DNA of 64,000 nucleotides, from NCBI GenBank assembly GCA_964595205.1, contig CAZQOQ010000015.1, forward strand, positions 248,001 to 312,000, in the 5' to 3' direction. Position 1 is the stretch's first letter. Each line of letters begins with the position of its first letter. The translations under genes were made by a program, and so were the position numbers. The stretch is from JADKIH01 sp964595205. Its GTDB lineage: Bacteria; Bacteroidota; Bacteroidia; AKYH767-A; 2013-40CM-41-45. This document shows, piece after piece, positions 37,738 through 46,168 of the stretch. Under the pieces are notes generated by a model, which did not search any database, had not been told where the DNA came from, and was given only the letters and a program-made list of their open reading frames with translations.

Positions 37738-38112
37738 ATGAAAAAGCAAGTAAAAGTACTTGTAGTTGATGACGAGCCGGATGTGGTGGAAATATTAAGA
37801 TATAACCTGAAAAAGGAAAATTTCCAGGTATTAACGGCATATAACGGAAGAGACGCGATTGACCTGGCCAAAAACGACAAGCCTGATCTGATAATCATGG
37901 ATATCAGGATGCCGGGCATTTCGGGCATAGAAACCTGCCGTGAAATCCGCACTACCCAGTCGCTTAAGAACATACCGGTTTTATTCCTCACGGCCGATTC
38001 TGATGAATATACGACGATGAGTGCATTTGATGCAGGCGCCAATCATTTTATTACAAAACCGATTCGACCGGTTATTTTGCTTGAAATGATTCATGAATTA
38101 TTTAACAGATAA
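37738..38112 (+). CDS. Stand-alone response-regulator receiver
   Basis: 124 aa, a single CheY-like domain. The acid pocket (Asp11, Asp12), phosphoacceptor Asp55 (LIIMDIRMPG), Thr86 and Lys107 (FITKPIRP) are all present, so it should be phosphorylatable. There is no output domain. It sits 11 bp before the winged-helix regulator, whose own receiver is degenerate, and just ahead of the phosphate-uptake genes. It probably relays phosphate signals, perhaps working with the neighbour. No histidine kinase is in the window. Confidence 0.88.
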   Translation: MKKQVKVLVVDDEPDVVEILRYNLKKENFQVLTAYNGRDAIDLAKNDKPDLIIMDIRMPGISGIETCREIRTTQSLKNIPVLFLTADSDEYTTMSAFDAGANHFITKPIRPVILLEMIHELFNR

Positions 38113-38123
38113 AATCTCAAACT

Positions 38124-38792
38124 ATGTTTTGGTTCATAACCGAAAACCGAAGTGAGTTGGAAGCTTTAATTGATGAATTCGTGTCAAAGGGTAATCATAC
38201 TCGTGAATTCACGAATGTCAGTGAAGCTTTGAAGTCATTAAAGGAAGAAATCCCAGAGGGTATTTTAATCGATGCAGACGGTTCGGAAATGCCTTGTCTC
38301 GAATTCTGTCATAAAATTAAGAGCCTCCCGGATTATAAAAAGATCATTCTAATTGTTGTTTCCTCGAGTAACTCCGAAGCGATCGAAGAAGCCATGTTTG
38401 ATGCCGGAGCGGATGAATTTGTAACACGACCGATCAGGCACCTTGCACTATATAAACGCATTGCCGCCCGTCTGAGCGGTTCGAGTGCATCACAAAAAAT
38501 GCTCTACAACAGGAATGGAAAAGCAGCCCTTCAAATCGACAGAGAGTCATTCACTGTTTATCTGAATCAAAAGCTTATACCCTTATCAAGGAAGGAATTC
38601 GAATTACTTCATTTAATGGCCAGCCATCCGGGAAAGGTCTTTACCCGTGAGGAAATTTTTACCAAGGTCTGGAACCGCTTGCATGTTTCGAAAGAAAGGA
38701 CCATTGATGTTCATATTCTAAGGCTCAGAAAGAAAATTGGTGAAGAATTCATAACCACTCAAAAAGGAATCGGATACAGATTTTGTGCTTAA
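38124..38792 (+). CDS. OmpR/PhoB-type regulator with degenerate receiver
   Basis: 222 aa. The N-terminal domain folds like a receiver but lacks the acidic pair (TEN at 6-8 in place of DDE) and has Arg102 in place of the switch Lys (VTRPIRH). An Asp at 50 is kept (ILIDADG). The C-terminal winged helix (about 130-222) is intact: LIPLSRKEFELLHLMASHPG, FTREEIFTKVWN, RTIDVHILRLRKKIG, GIGYRF. It likely binds DNA direct repeats and controls the downstream porin and pst genes, with activity set by something other than normal phosphorylation. PhoB-like role is inferred from context. Confidence 0.85.
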   Translation: MFWFITENRSELEALIDEFVSKGNHTREFTNVSEALKSLKEEIPEGILIDADGSEMPCLEFCHKIKSLPDYKKIILIVVSSSNSEAIEEAMFDAGADEFVTRPIRHLALYKRIAARLSGSSASQKMLYNRNGKAALQIDRESFTVYLNQKLIPLSRKEFELLHLMASHPGKVFTREEIFTKVWNRLHVSKERTIDVHILRLRKKIGEEFITTQKGIGYRFCA

Positions 38793-38846
38793 AATCAATG
38801 AGAATTATGAATTCCTGTTCATACAGAATTTACTCTCCGTTTACAT

Positions 38847-38868
38847 TTAACATTAACTTAATATTAAT
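38847..38868 (+). promoter_or_regulatory. 11-bp direct repeat upstream of the porin (Pho-box-like)
   Basis: TTAACATTAAC is followed directly by TTAATATTAAT, an 11-bp period as used by PhoB/OmpR-family regulators. It lies about 52-73 bp before the porin start. Confidence 0.35.
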
Positions 38869-38900
38869 CGAACAATCGCTTAACCCCGCCATATTTTCTT

Positions 38901-38922
38901 TGTTGCAAAATTGTAACAAATG
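38901..38922 (+). promoter_or_regulatory. Direct repeat overlapping the porin start
   Basis: TGTTGCAAAAT then TGTAACAAATG, 11-bp period. It includes the ATG itself. A near copy precedes pstC at 41281-41302. Confidence 0.35.
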
Positions 38923-40359
38923 AAAATAAAAACTACCTCAATTATTTTGTGCTTATTTAACATTCTTACTTTTAATTCGATAGCCCAGGAGAATACGGGT
39001 GAAGATACGCTTACCTCCCACGTTGCGGGAATCCGGTCAGAACTGGATGTTTTGAAAAGAATCAAGATAAGCGGATACATGCATCCTGAATACCAGGTTA
39101 CGGATTCTGCAGGCTCCCAGGGATACGCTGGGGGTAGTTTTGCACCTGGAGTTGACAAAAGGTTTCAGTTAAGAAGAGCGAGGGTTAAAGTTCAATATGA
39201 GTCTCCCGTTAATGATAAGGGTTGGTCAACTTCACTTTACGTTTTCCAGATAGATGCTACACAAGCAGGGTTTTCAATTAGAGATATGTATATGAAATTC
39301 ACTGATCCCTGGGTCGGTTGGTTTTCATTGACTGCAGGAAACCATAATCGTCCGTTTGGATTTGAGATCGGTTATTCTTCCAGCCTCCGCGAATCTCCCG
39401 AGCGTGCACGCTTTAATCAGATTTTGATGCCTAATGAGCGAGACATGGGAGCGATGTTAACCATACAAGGACCCAAGATTTCGAATTGGAACTGGTTGAA
39501 ACTTGAAATGGGTATGTTTAATGGAACCGGCGGACCAAGTGCAAATGGAAACACGAATGATTTTGATAAGTTCAAGGATTTTATCGGGCACATCGTAGTG
39601 AGTAAGTCAACTTTGTCAGAAACAGTTAAATGGGGTGCAGGTGCATCATATTATAATGGCGGATACAGACAGGATGTTGCTGATGACTATGTTTTCGGAA
39701 CTGATCCAAATGGTGTTAAGGGATTTACAATTGAAAAGAAGAAGGCGGATATAAATACGAATATTAACGCTCAGTCGGAAGTTAAAAGAATTTATTATGG
39801 AGTCGATGCGCAGGTCAGCTTTGACTGGAAGGCGGGAATCACAACATTACGAGCGGAATATATCCAGGGAAAACAACCGGGAACATCAGCCAGTTCTGTC
39901 AGTCCTATTGCTCTTCCAGCTAAGACTTCAACAACCTATTCTTCTGTTACAACGATAGATTCGACAACAGGCTTAGCAAATACTGTTACAACTTCCACTA
40001 CTACTGTAATTGCAAGTGATATTTATTCAAGAAATTTTAATGGAGCTTATTTCTACTTTGTACAAAACATTGGTCATTCTCCATGGCAAACTGTTATAAA
40101 GTATGACTGGTATGATCCAAACACAGATGTTAAGGGTGATGAGATCGGCAAAAGTGTTTCCTCTGGTTATAAGGCAACCAATGCAACCGATATTAAATAT
40201 TCCACCTGGGGTTTTGGTTTATCATATAACTGGGATGCCAATGTAAAACTCACTGCTTATTACGACAAAGTAATGAATGAAACATCATCGAATTTGTCAG
40301 GTTATACAAATGATGTAATGGATAATGTTTTCACATTACGGGCACAGATCAAATTCTAA
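38920..40359 (+). CDS. Phosphate-selective porin (OprP/OprO-like)
   Basis: 479-aa outer-membrane beta-barrel. A signal peptide (MKIKTTSIILCLFNILTFNS) is followed by a short coiled region, then barrel strands starting KRIKISGYMHPEYQV and KRFQLRRARVKVQYE, and SLTAGNHNRPFGFEIGYSSS typical of the porin O/P family. It ends with an aromatic strand (FTLRAQIKF), as BAM substrates do. It should admit phosphate across the outer membrane. Position 36 bp before pstS supports this. A Thr/Ser-rich loop (about 325-365) probably faces outside. Confidence 0.88.
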   Translation: MKIKTTSIILCLFNILTFNSIAQENTGEDTLTSHVAGIRSELDVLKRIKISGYMHPEYQVTDSAGSQGYAGGSFAPGVDKRFQLRRARVKVQYESPVNDKGWSTSLYVFQIDATQAGFSIRDMYMKFTDPWVGWFSLTAGNHNRPFGFEIGYSSSLRESPERARFNQILMPNERDMGAMLTIQGPKISNWNWLKLEMGMFNGTGGPSANGNTNDFDKFKDFIGHIVVSKSTLSETVKWGAGASYYNGGYRQDVADDYVFGTDPNGVKGFTIEKKKADINTNINAQSEVKRIYYGVDAQVSFDWKAGITTLRAEYIQGKQPGTSASSVSPIALPAKTSTTYSSVTTIDSTTGLANTVTTSTTTVIASDIYSRNFNGAYFYFVQNIGHSPWQTVIKYDWYDPNTDVKGDEIGKSVSSGYKATNATDIKYSTWGFGLSYNWDANVKLTAYYDKVMNETSSNLSGYTNDVMDNVFTLRAQIKF

Positions 40360-40395
40360 AAAAAATAATAAACTCGAATAAAAAAATAAATCAAA

Positions 40396-41211
40396 ATGAA
40401 AAAAATAATAGTTTTAGCTGCATTATTTGGTTCGGTATTCATCAGCCAGGCGCAGAAAATAGTAATTAAAGGAAGCGATACGGTTCTTCCGCTTTCTCAA
40501 AAAGAAGCAGAAATCTATATGAAGAAAAATATGGGTAAAAGCATTACCGTTATCGGCGGAGGCAGTGGTGTTGGCCTCGCAGCGTTGACGGATAATTCGA
40601 CGGATATTGCCATGGCTTCACGTAAAATTAAAATGGATGAACGCATGAAAATGCAGGATGCAGGTCGTGCATTTAAAGAAGTGATCATCGCAAACGATGC
40701 ATTGTCTGTAATCGTAAATCCCTCAAATAAAGTTTCCAAACTTACCCGCCAGCAGTTGGAGGGAATTTTTACGGGAAAGATTAAAAACTGGAAAGAAGTT
40801 GGAGGTGATGATATGTTAATTGTCGTCTACTCCCGTGAAACAAGCTCCGGTACCTATGAGTTTTTCAAGGAGCATGTGATGAACAGGAAAAACTATGCTT
40901 CATCTGTGTTAAACATGCCTGCAACGGGTGCGATTATACAATCGGTGAGCCAGACGAAAGGCGCGATCGGTTATGTCGGACTTGCCTATATGACGAAAGA
41001 GGTAAAGGACATAGCTGTTTCATACGATGGAAAGACATTTGTAAATGCTTCAATCGAAGCGGCAAAAGATAAGACATACCCTGTTGTCCGGCCACTTTAC
41101 TATTACTATCCTGTTTCAAAGGAGTCGCTGGTGAAACCATATATCGATTTTGTGTTATCGCCTGAAGGACAAAAGATCGTGGACGAAGTTGGTTACATTT
41201 CTCTTAAATAG
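40396..41211 (+). CDS. pstS: Phosphate ABC transporter substrate-binding protein PstS
   Basis: 271 aa with a signal peptide (KKIIVLAALFGSVFISQAQ). The phosphate-binding loop is visible: IKGSDTVLPLSQ, GGGSGVG, DIAMASR and SRETSSGTYEFF. It delivers phosphate to PstCA in the periplasm. It follows the porin and is separated from pstC by a strong hairpin terminator, so pstS can be made in excess over the permease. Residues 107-145 (with NWKEVGG) have a homologue inside PstC. Confidence 0.93.
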   Translation: MKKIIVLAALFGSVFISQAQKIVIKGSDTVLPLSQKEAEIYMKKNMGKSITVIGGGSGVGLAALTDNSTDIAMASRKIKMDERMKMQDAGRAFKEVIIANDALSVIVNPSNKVSKLTRQQLEGIFTGKIKNWKEVGGDDMLIVVYSRETSSGTYEFFKEHVMNRKNYASSVLNMPATGAIIQSVSQTKGAIGYVGLAYMTKEVKDIAVSYDGKTFVNASIEAAKDKTYPVVRPLYYYYPVSKESLVKPYIDFVLSPEGQKIVDEVGYISLK

Positions 41212-41232
41212 ATTTCAATGGGTTTAGCAGAT

Positions 41233-41261
41233 AACAGCGGTAGAATTTCTACCGCTGTTTT
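41233..41261 (+). terminator. Terminator/attenuator between pstS and pstC
   Basis: A 12-bp perfect stem (AACAGCGGTAGA 41233-41244, TCTACCGCTGTT 41248-41259) with a 3-nt loop, then TT. It likely lowers transcription into pstCAB. Confidence 0.8.
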
Positions 41262-41280
41262 CCGGTTATTGATATGATTG

Positions 41281-41302
41281 TGTTACAAAATTGTTACAAA
41301 AA
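41281..41302 (+). promoter_or_regulatory. Direct repeat before pstC
   Basis: TGTTACAAAAT then TGTTACAAAAA, 11-bp period, 8 nt before the pstC start. Shared with the porin start region. Confidence 0.4.
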
Positions 41303-41310
41303 ATTTTTAA

Positions 41311-42516
41311 TTGAAAAATAAGTTAAAGCGTTTTTTTGAAAAACTCATTGAAGGAGTTTTAATGCTTAGCAGTTCGATTTCTGCTTTTACCGTTTTGCTT
41401 ATTATTATTTTTCTTTTTCGCGAGGGATTTTCATTGTTTAATACTTCGCCACTCGAAAATCATAACACGATTGTTGTGAACAGTGCAAATCCGGTAACAA
41501 AATTAAATGCATTACAGATTAAGGATATTTTTGATCAGCATATAACGAACTGGAAAGAAATTGGCGGGAAGAACGACAGCATTATTCTTTTAACGATAAA
41601 CGATTTGTCGAACTATTTTTCAGACGAGGAGATCGGGGAGAATTTTGAGTATCTTCCCCGGAAGCTGGACTCTCTCGTTGCTGCCACTCCCCAGATGCTT
41701 GCCGTTTATCCGGAAAAATACCTGGTGAGTTCGCCGCAGGGAAAGATTGTACATGTAAATAAAAACAACGTTCCGGATTTTATCCTGGGAAGACAATGGT
41801 TTCCTACGGCTGAGCCTGCTGTATTGCTGGGAGTACTGCCGTTGATACTTGGGACGCTGCTTGTCTCCTTCTTCGCTATTTTATTTGCACTTCCCATTGG
41901 ACTGGCAACGGCTATTTACATGGCAGAAATTGCGGATGAGCGTTTGAGAAAGATTCTGAAGCCGGTGATAGAACTGCTTGCGGGAATACCCTCGGTAGTC
42001 TATGGCTTTTTCGGCCTCATTGTCATTGTTCCTTTGATTCACGATATATTCAAATTACCTGTTGGCGAAACGGCTCTGGCCGGAAGCATTGTGCTCGCAG
42101 TGATGGCTCTTCCGACCATAATTACGGTTTCGGAAGATGCGATACGTAATACGCCTCGAAGCATGAAGGAGGCATCACTGGCTTTAGGGGCGAATCACTG
42201 GCAGACAATCAGCCGGGTGATCATCCCCTATTCCATTTCGGGAATATCAGCGGCAGCTATCCTGGGTATTGGCCGTGCGATTGGTGAGACGATGGCAGTA
42301 CTTATGGTAACAGGTAATGCGGCTGTGATTCCTCATTCATTGCTGCAACCGGTTCGGACGATTCCAGCTACGATTGCTGCAGAACTTGGAGAGGCTCCTG
42401 CTGGCGGTGTTCATTATAAGGCGTTATTTGCCCTGGGTTGTATACTTTTTATTATAACTATGGCGATCAATCTCTGGGTTCAGTCGATCAGTAATAAACG
42501 CAAAATGAATAGCTGA
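41311..42516 (+). CDS. pstC: Phosphate ABC transporter permease PstC with PstS-like insert
   Basis: 401 aa. The start is TTG at 41311 (KNKLKRFFEKLIEGVLML fits a PstC N terminus); the first ATG, at 41362, would cut into the first membrane span. After that span comes an insert (about residues 50-165). Its part 55-90 matches PstS 107-142, 16 of 34 residues identical by eye, including NWKEIGG against NWKEVGG. The standard permease core then follows (LPIGLATAIYMAE, ELLAGIPSVVYGFFGL, EASLALGANHWQTISRVIIP, IGRAIGETMAVLM). It overlaps nothing and ends 1 bp before pstA. Confidence 0.9.
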   Translation: MKNKLKRFFEKLIEGVLMLSSSISAFTVLLIIIFLFREGFSLFNTSPLENHNTIVVNSANPVTKLNALQIKDIFDQHITNWKEIGGKNDSIILLTINDLSNYFSDEEIGENFEYLPRKLDSLVAATPQMLAVYPEKYLVSSPQGKIVHVNKNNVPDFILGRQWFPTAEPAVLLGVLPLILGTLLVSFFAILFALPIGLATAIYMAEIADERLRKILKPVIELLAGIPSVVYGFFGLIVIVPLIHDIFKLPVGETALAGSIVLAVMALPTIITVSEDAIRNTPRSMKEASLALGANHWQTISRVIIPYSISGISAAAILGIGRAIGETMAVLMVTGNAAVIPHSLLQPVRTIPATIAAELGEAPAGGVHYKALFALGCILFIITMAINLWVQSISNKRKMNS

Positions 42517-42517
42517 T

Positions 42518-43372
42518 ATGTCGAAGCTGGTAAAAGAAAAAATTGCATTCTGGATATTCAGGCTTCTGAGCCTGCTTGTGCTGCTCATCTTGTTCTGGAT
42601 ACTGGAATTTATTTTCGTAAGAGGGTGGCATATGCTTAACCTGACGTTCCTCACTGCCATGCCGGAAGACGGAATGACGAAGGGAGGAATATACCCGGCG
42701 ATCATTGGAACCATGTGCCTGGTGCTGGGGTCGATGATTGTTGCTTTCCCTCTTGGCGTGATGGCGGGAATTTACATTCATGAATACGAGCGTGACAGCT
42801 GGTACAAGCGATTTATCAAATTGATGACAAATAACCTGGCGGGCATTCCTTCGATCGTATTCGGGCTTTTTGGAATGGCCCTCTTTGTAAACACAATGGG
42901 GTTCGGAGATTCAATCATTGCTGGTTCACTTACGCTTGGATTACTTGCTCTGCCGGTCGTTATCCGTGTTACGGAAGAAGCCCTGATTGCAATCGACGAT
43001 TCGTTTCGGCTCGGCAGTTATGCGCTTGGTGCCACCAAACTGCAGACGATCAGAAAGGTGATTTTACCCATCGCTTATCCGAATATCATTACAGGATTAA
43101 TTTTATCGGTCGGCAGGGTTTCGGGCGAAACGGCTCCCATCCTCTTTACAGTTGCAGCGTATTTTTTACCTAAACTTCCTTCGAGTATCTTTGATCAGGT
43201 GATGGCGCTCCCCTATCATCTTTATGTAATTTCAACCTCCGGAACAAAAATACAGGAGTCGCGGGACATGGCTTATGGAACTGCGCTTGTATTGGTGTTG
43301 TTTGTATTAATTTTAAATCTGATTGCGAATGCACTGAGGAGATATTTCGGTAAAAAGGTTAAAATGAATTAG
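42518..43372 (+). CDS. pstA: Phosphate ABC transporter permease PstA
   Basis: 284 aa with six predicted membrane spans and the permease loop GSYALGATKLQTIRKVILPI followed by GLILSVGRVSGETAPILF. GIPSVVFGLFGM is a shared PstA/PstC motif. It pairs with PstC to form the phosphate channel. It starts 1 bp after pstC and 5 bp before pstB, so the genes are tightly linked. Confidence 0.95.
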   Translation: MSKLVKEKIAFWIFRLLSLLVLLILFWILEFIFVRGWHMLNLTFLTAMPEDGMTKGGIYPAIIGTMCLVLGSMIVAFPLGVMAGIYIHEYERDSWYKRFIKLMTNNLAGIPSIVFGLFGMALFVNTMGFGDSIIAGSLTLGLLALPVVIRVTEEALIAIDDSFRLGSYALGATKLQTIRKVILPIAYPNIITGLILSVGRVSGETAPILFTVAAYFLPKLPSSIFDQVMALPYHLYVISTSGTKIQESRDMAYGTALVLVLFVLILNLIANALRRYFGKKVKMN

Positions 43373-43377
43373 GTTTT

Positions 43378-44133
43378 ATGAGTAAAATAGAAACGAAAAA
43401 TGTCCATCTGTATTACGGTGCATTTCATGCGCTGAAAGGCATCAGCCTTACGATGGAACAGAATACGGTTACCGCACTCATCGGTCCCTCGGGATGCGGT
43501 AAGTCGACCTACCTGAGATTGTTTAACAGGATGAACGATCTGATCCCCGGAATCCGTATTGAGGGCGATGTGTTGTTCGATAATAAGGACATTTACAAGT
43601 CGAAGAGTTTACGGATTGATGAACTTAGAAAAAAAATCGGAATGGTATTTCAAAAGCCAAATCCGTTTCCAAAGAGCATATTTGAAAATGTTGCCTACGG
43701 TTTGAGAGTGAACGGGCTGAACCATTCGTCTTTCGTGGAAGAGCGGGTTGAGACCTCGTTGAGACAGGCAGCATTATGGGAAGAGGTAAAAGATAAATTG
43801 AAAAAATCGGCGTTCGAACTTTCGGGCGGACAGCAGCAAAGGCTATGTATCGCGCGCGCGCTGGCGATTGAGCCATCAGTCATATTAATGGATGAGCCGG
43901 CTTCGGCCCTCGATCCGATTTCTACAGCCAAGATCGAAGAACTTATCTATGAATTGAAGAATAAGTATACAATTATCATAGTCACTCATAATATGCAGCA
44001 GGCGGCGAGGGTGAGCGACAAGACAGCTTTCTTTTACCTTGGCGAACTTATTGAATACGACGCAACAGATATTATTTTTACGAATCCGACAGAATCAAAA
44101 ACTCAAAGTTATGTTACGGGCAGGTTCGGATAG
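43378..44133 (+). CDS. pstB: Phosphate ABC transporter ATP-binding protein PstB
   Basis: 251-aa ABC ATPase. Walker A GPSGCGKSTYLRLFNRMND, Q-loop MVFQKPNPFPKS, signature LSGGQQQRLCIARAL, Walker B ILMDEPASALDP and the switch His in IVTHNMQQAARVSD are all present. The NRMND and QKPNPFP stretches are PstB hallmarks. It powers PstCA. Confidence 0.97.
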   Translation: MSKIETKNVHLYYGAFHALKGISLTMEQNTVTALIGPSGCGKSTYLRLFNRMNDLIPGIRIEGDVLFDNKDIYKSKSLRIDELRKKIGMVFQKPNPFPKSIFENVAYGLRVNGLNHSSFVEERVETSLRQAALWEEVKDKLKKSAFELSGGQQQRLCIARALAIEPSVILMDEPASALDPISTAKIEELIYELKNKYTIIIVTHNMQQAARVSDKTAFFYLGELIEYDATDIIFTNPTESKTQSYVTGRFG

Positions 44134-44209
44134 GATGATCCTTTGTTACGCATTGAACTAAATATAAAACAAAATCATTGATACATTTAAAAAAAGCAAC
44201 AGGGCGGTC

Positions 44210-44872
44210 ATGACACATCTCGATATAGAAATTAAGCGGCTGAAAGGGGAAATCCTTGAAATGTTTAACATCATTCAGCTTCAGATGAAGAAGGCGAATG
44301 AGGCGGTTTTATTGATGGATAAGGAACTTGCACGTGAGGTTAATTTCAATGAGAAGCGCGTGAACGCACTGGAGTTAAAGATTGACAAGGACTGTGAGAA
44401 TATTTTTGCATTGTTTAATCCGGTTGCAATCGATCTTCGGTTTGTTTTAGCGGCATTGAAGATCAACTATAACCTGGAGAGGATCGGAGATATTGCAGAT
44501 GGCATCAGCAGGTACGTGGTGGATGCAAATAATGCATTTGACAAGGAGCTCATTGCGGTATCGAATCTGAATGAAATGTTTGGCATGTGCATACAGATGC
44601 TGGATGATGTGAGAAAAGCATTCGATTATGAGGATTCAAAAATTGCGCGTGGAATTTTTCAGAAAGATGATTTCCTGGATGAGAAGAATGCGCAGGCAAA
44701 TTCGGTGATAGAAAGCTACATTAAGAAGTCGCCCGACAAGATCGGGCAATCGCTGCAAATTATTTCCACCATCAGGAAGCTGGAGCGTACCGGAGATCAG
44801 ATTAAAAATATTGCAGAAGAAATCATTTTTTACATTGAGGCAAAGGTACTGAAGCACGGAACACCGAAATGA
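44210..44872 (+). CDS. phoU: Phosphate signalling protein PhoU
   Basis: 220 aa in two three-helix bundles with the acidic metal-binding motifs (ALELKIDKDCENIF; RKLERTGDQIKNIAEEIIF). PhoU links PstB state to regulator activity and restrains phosphate uptake. It starts 76 bp after pstB. Its usual kinase partner PhoR is not found next to it, although a receiver pair opens the cluster. It is convergent with pyrD over a simple-repeat stretch. Confidence 0.93.
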   Translation: MTHLDIEIKRLKGEILEMFNIIQLQMKKANEAVLLMDKELAREVNFNEKRVNALELKIDKDCENIFALFNPVAIDLRFVLAALKINYNLERIGDIADGISRYVVDANNAFDKELIAVSNLNEMFGMCIQMLDDVRKAFDYEDSKIARGIFQKDDFLDEKNAQANSVIESYIKKSPDKIGQSLQIISTIRKLERTGDQIKNIAEEIIFYIEAKVLKHGTPK

Positions 44873-44980
44873 ACGGGTGTTAATCGAAGAGGGTAAATTA
44901 TTTCTGAAAAACCTGCTGTTTTCTGTTTTTATTTTATTCGATTTATTTTTTGAGGTGGCCTTTTTGACTTCTAACTTCTA

Positions 44981-45015
44981 TTTTTGATTTTTGATTTTTG
45001 ATTTTTGATTTTTGA
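44981..45015. repeat. TTTTTGA heptamer, five perfect tandem copies
   Basis: Five exact 7-bp copies end 3 bp before the pyrD stop codon. Flanking TTTTTGACTTCTAACTTC and CTTTAACCTTTGACTTC extend the pattern imperfectly. Confidence 0.9.
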
Positions 45016-45018
45016 ACT

Positions 45019-46080
45019 TTAACCTTTGACTTCACGAAGTATTTTTTTTACAAGTCCCGGACCTTCATAGATAAAACCTGTATAGATCTGAACGAGATCC
45101 GCGCCGGCATTCAGTTTTTCGATGGCATCGGCGGGTGAATGAATTCCACCTACACCGATGATTGAGAATCGGCCTTTTGCTTTTCCGGAAATGTACCTGA
45201 TCACTTCTGTGGAGCGGTCTGTAAGTGGTTTGCCGCTGAGTCCGCCGGCACCTGCAGCTTCAATTTCATTTGCGGGAGTGATTAGATTTTCTCTTGACAG
45301 AGTCGTATTGGTTGCAATAATTCCGTCAATTCCGGATTCGATAACAGCATCAATGATTTCATCGAGTTGAGAATTTTCCAGGTCGGGAGCAATCTTCAGC
45401 AGAACAGGTTTGCGGGATTTATTTCCTGAAGTTGAATGGATGATGCTTAAATCTTTATTTATTTCCTGGAGTGCTGAAAGTATTTCAGTCAGTGGCCCCT
45501 TTTCCTGAAGTGAACGGAGACCCGGTGTATTGGGAGAGCTTACGTTGACGGCAAAGTAGTCGACATAATTATAGAGTTCACGAAAACACATTTCATAATC
45601 GGAAAGAGCCTGGTCGTTTGGCGTGATTTTATTTTTACCGATGTTTCCGCCGACGACGAGGTTTTCCGGGCGATCCCTGAGTCGTCCGGCGAGAGCTTTT
45701 ACTCCTTCGTTATTGAAACCCATCCGGTTGATGATCGCTTCGTCCCTGACGAGCCTGACGAGCCGGGGTTTATCGTTGCCTGGCTGCGGGAGCGGAGTGA
45801 CGGTACCGACTTCGATAAAACCGAAACCAAGGGCGGACAATTCATGAAGAAATTTTCCGTCTTTATCGAAGCCAGCGGCCAGACCGACCGGGTTTGGAAA
45901 ATCGATTCCGAAGACCGTTCTGCGCAGTGAAGGGTCGTGCACGGTATACAATCGCCGTGTCACTGATCCGGCAAATGGCAGACTGAGCAGGAATTTCAAC
46001 CACTTAAACACGCGATAGTGAACCTTCTCAGGGTCAGATAAGAACAAAACCGGGCGGATCAGCGATTTGTAAAAATTCAC
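45019..46080 (-). CDS. pyrD: Dihydroorotate dehydrogenase (quinone), class 2
   Basis: 353 aa, oxidises dihydroorotate in pyrimidine synthesis and passes electrons to quinone. The N-terminal amphipathic helices (FYKSLIRPVLFLSDPEKVHY) that bind the membrane mark class 2. FMN-site motifs: GLAAGFDKDGK, NRMGFNNEG, VNVSSPNTPGLRSLQ with the catalytic Ser, and GADLVQIYTGFIYEGPGLV. Its -7 box lies only 4 nt before the ATG. It diverges from the DtxR-type regulator. Confidence 0.96.
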   Translation of the reverse strand: MNFYKSLIRPVLFLSDPEKVHYRVFKWLKFLLSLPFAGSVTRRLYTVHDPSLRRTVFGIDFPNPVGLAAGFDKDGKFLHELSALGFGFIEVGTVTPLPQPGNDKPRLVRLVRDEAIINRMGFNNEGVKALAGRLRDRPENLVVGGNIGKNKITPNDQALSDYEMCFRELYNYVDYFAVNVSSPNTPGLRSLQEKGPLTEILSALQEINKDLSIIHSTSGNKSRKPVLLKIAPDLENSQLDEIIDAVIESGIDGIIATNTTLSRENLITPANEIEAAGAGGLSGKPLTDRSTEVIRYISGKAKGRFSIIGVGGIHSPADAIEKLNAGADLVQIYTGFIYEGPGLVKKILREVKG

Positions 46081-46084
46081 GCGG

Positions 46085-46092
46085 CAAAAGTA
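46085..46092 (-). promoter_or_regulatory. -7 promoter box abutting pyrD
   Basis: Minus strand TACTTTTG with a TTG (plus-strand CAA 46114-46116) 21 bp upstream. It ends 4 nt before the ATG, predicting a leaderless mRNA. Confidence 0.55.
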
Positions 46093-46145
46093 AGCATCTG
46101 TTTATGCAATTGACAAACGGGTGTTGAAAAAATTTACCATTTATT

Positions 46146-46161
46146 TTTAGGATATCCTGAA
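46146..46161. promoter_or_regulatory. DtxR/MntR-type operator 1
   Basis: TTTAGG-ATAT-CCTGAA, an inverted repeat of the TTTAGG-N4-CCTAAA type bound by metal-dependent DtxR-family repressors. Confidence 0.55.
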
Positions 46162-46168
46162 TTTAATT

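Noticed and set aside
42424..42781. Two minus-strand frames of 96-97 aa over the pstC-pstA junction
   Set aside because: Both lie antisense to well-supported permease genes.
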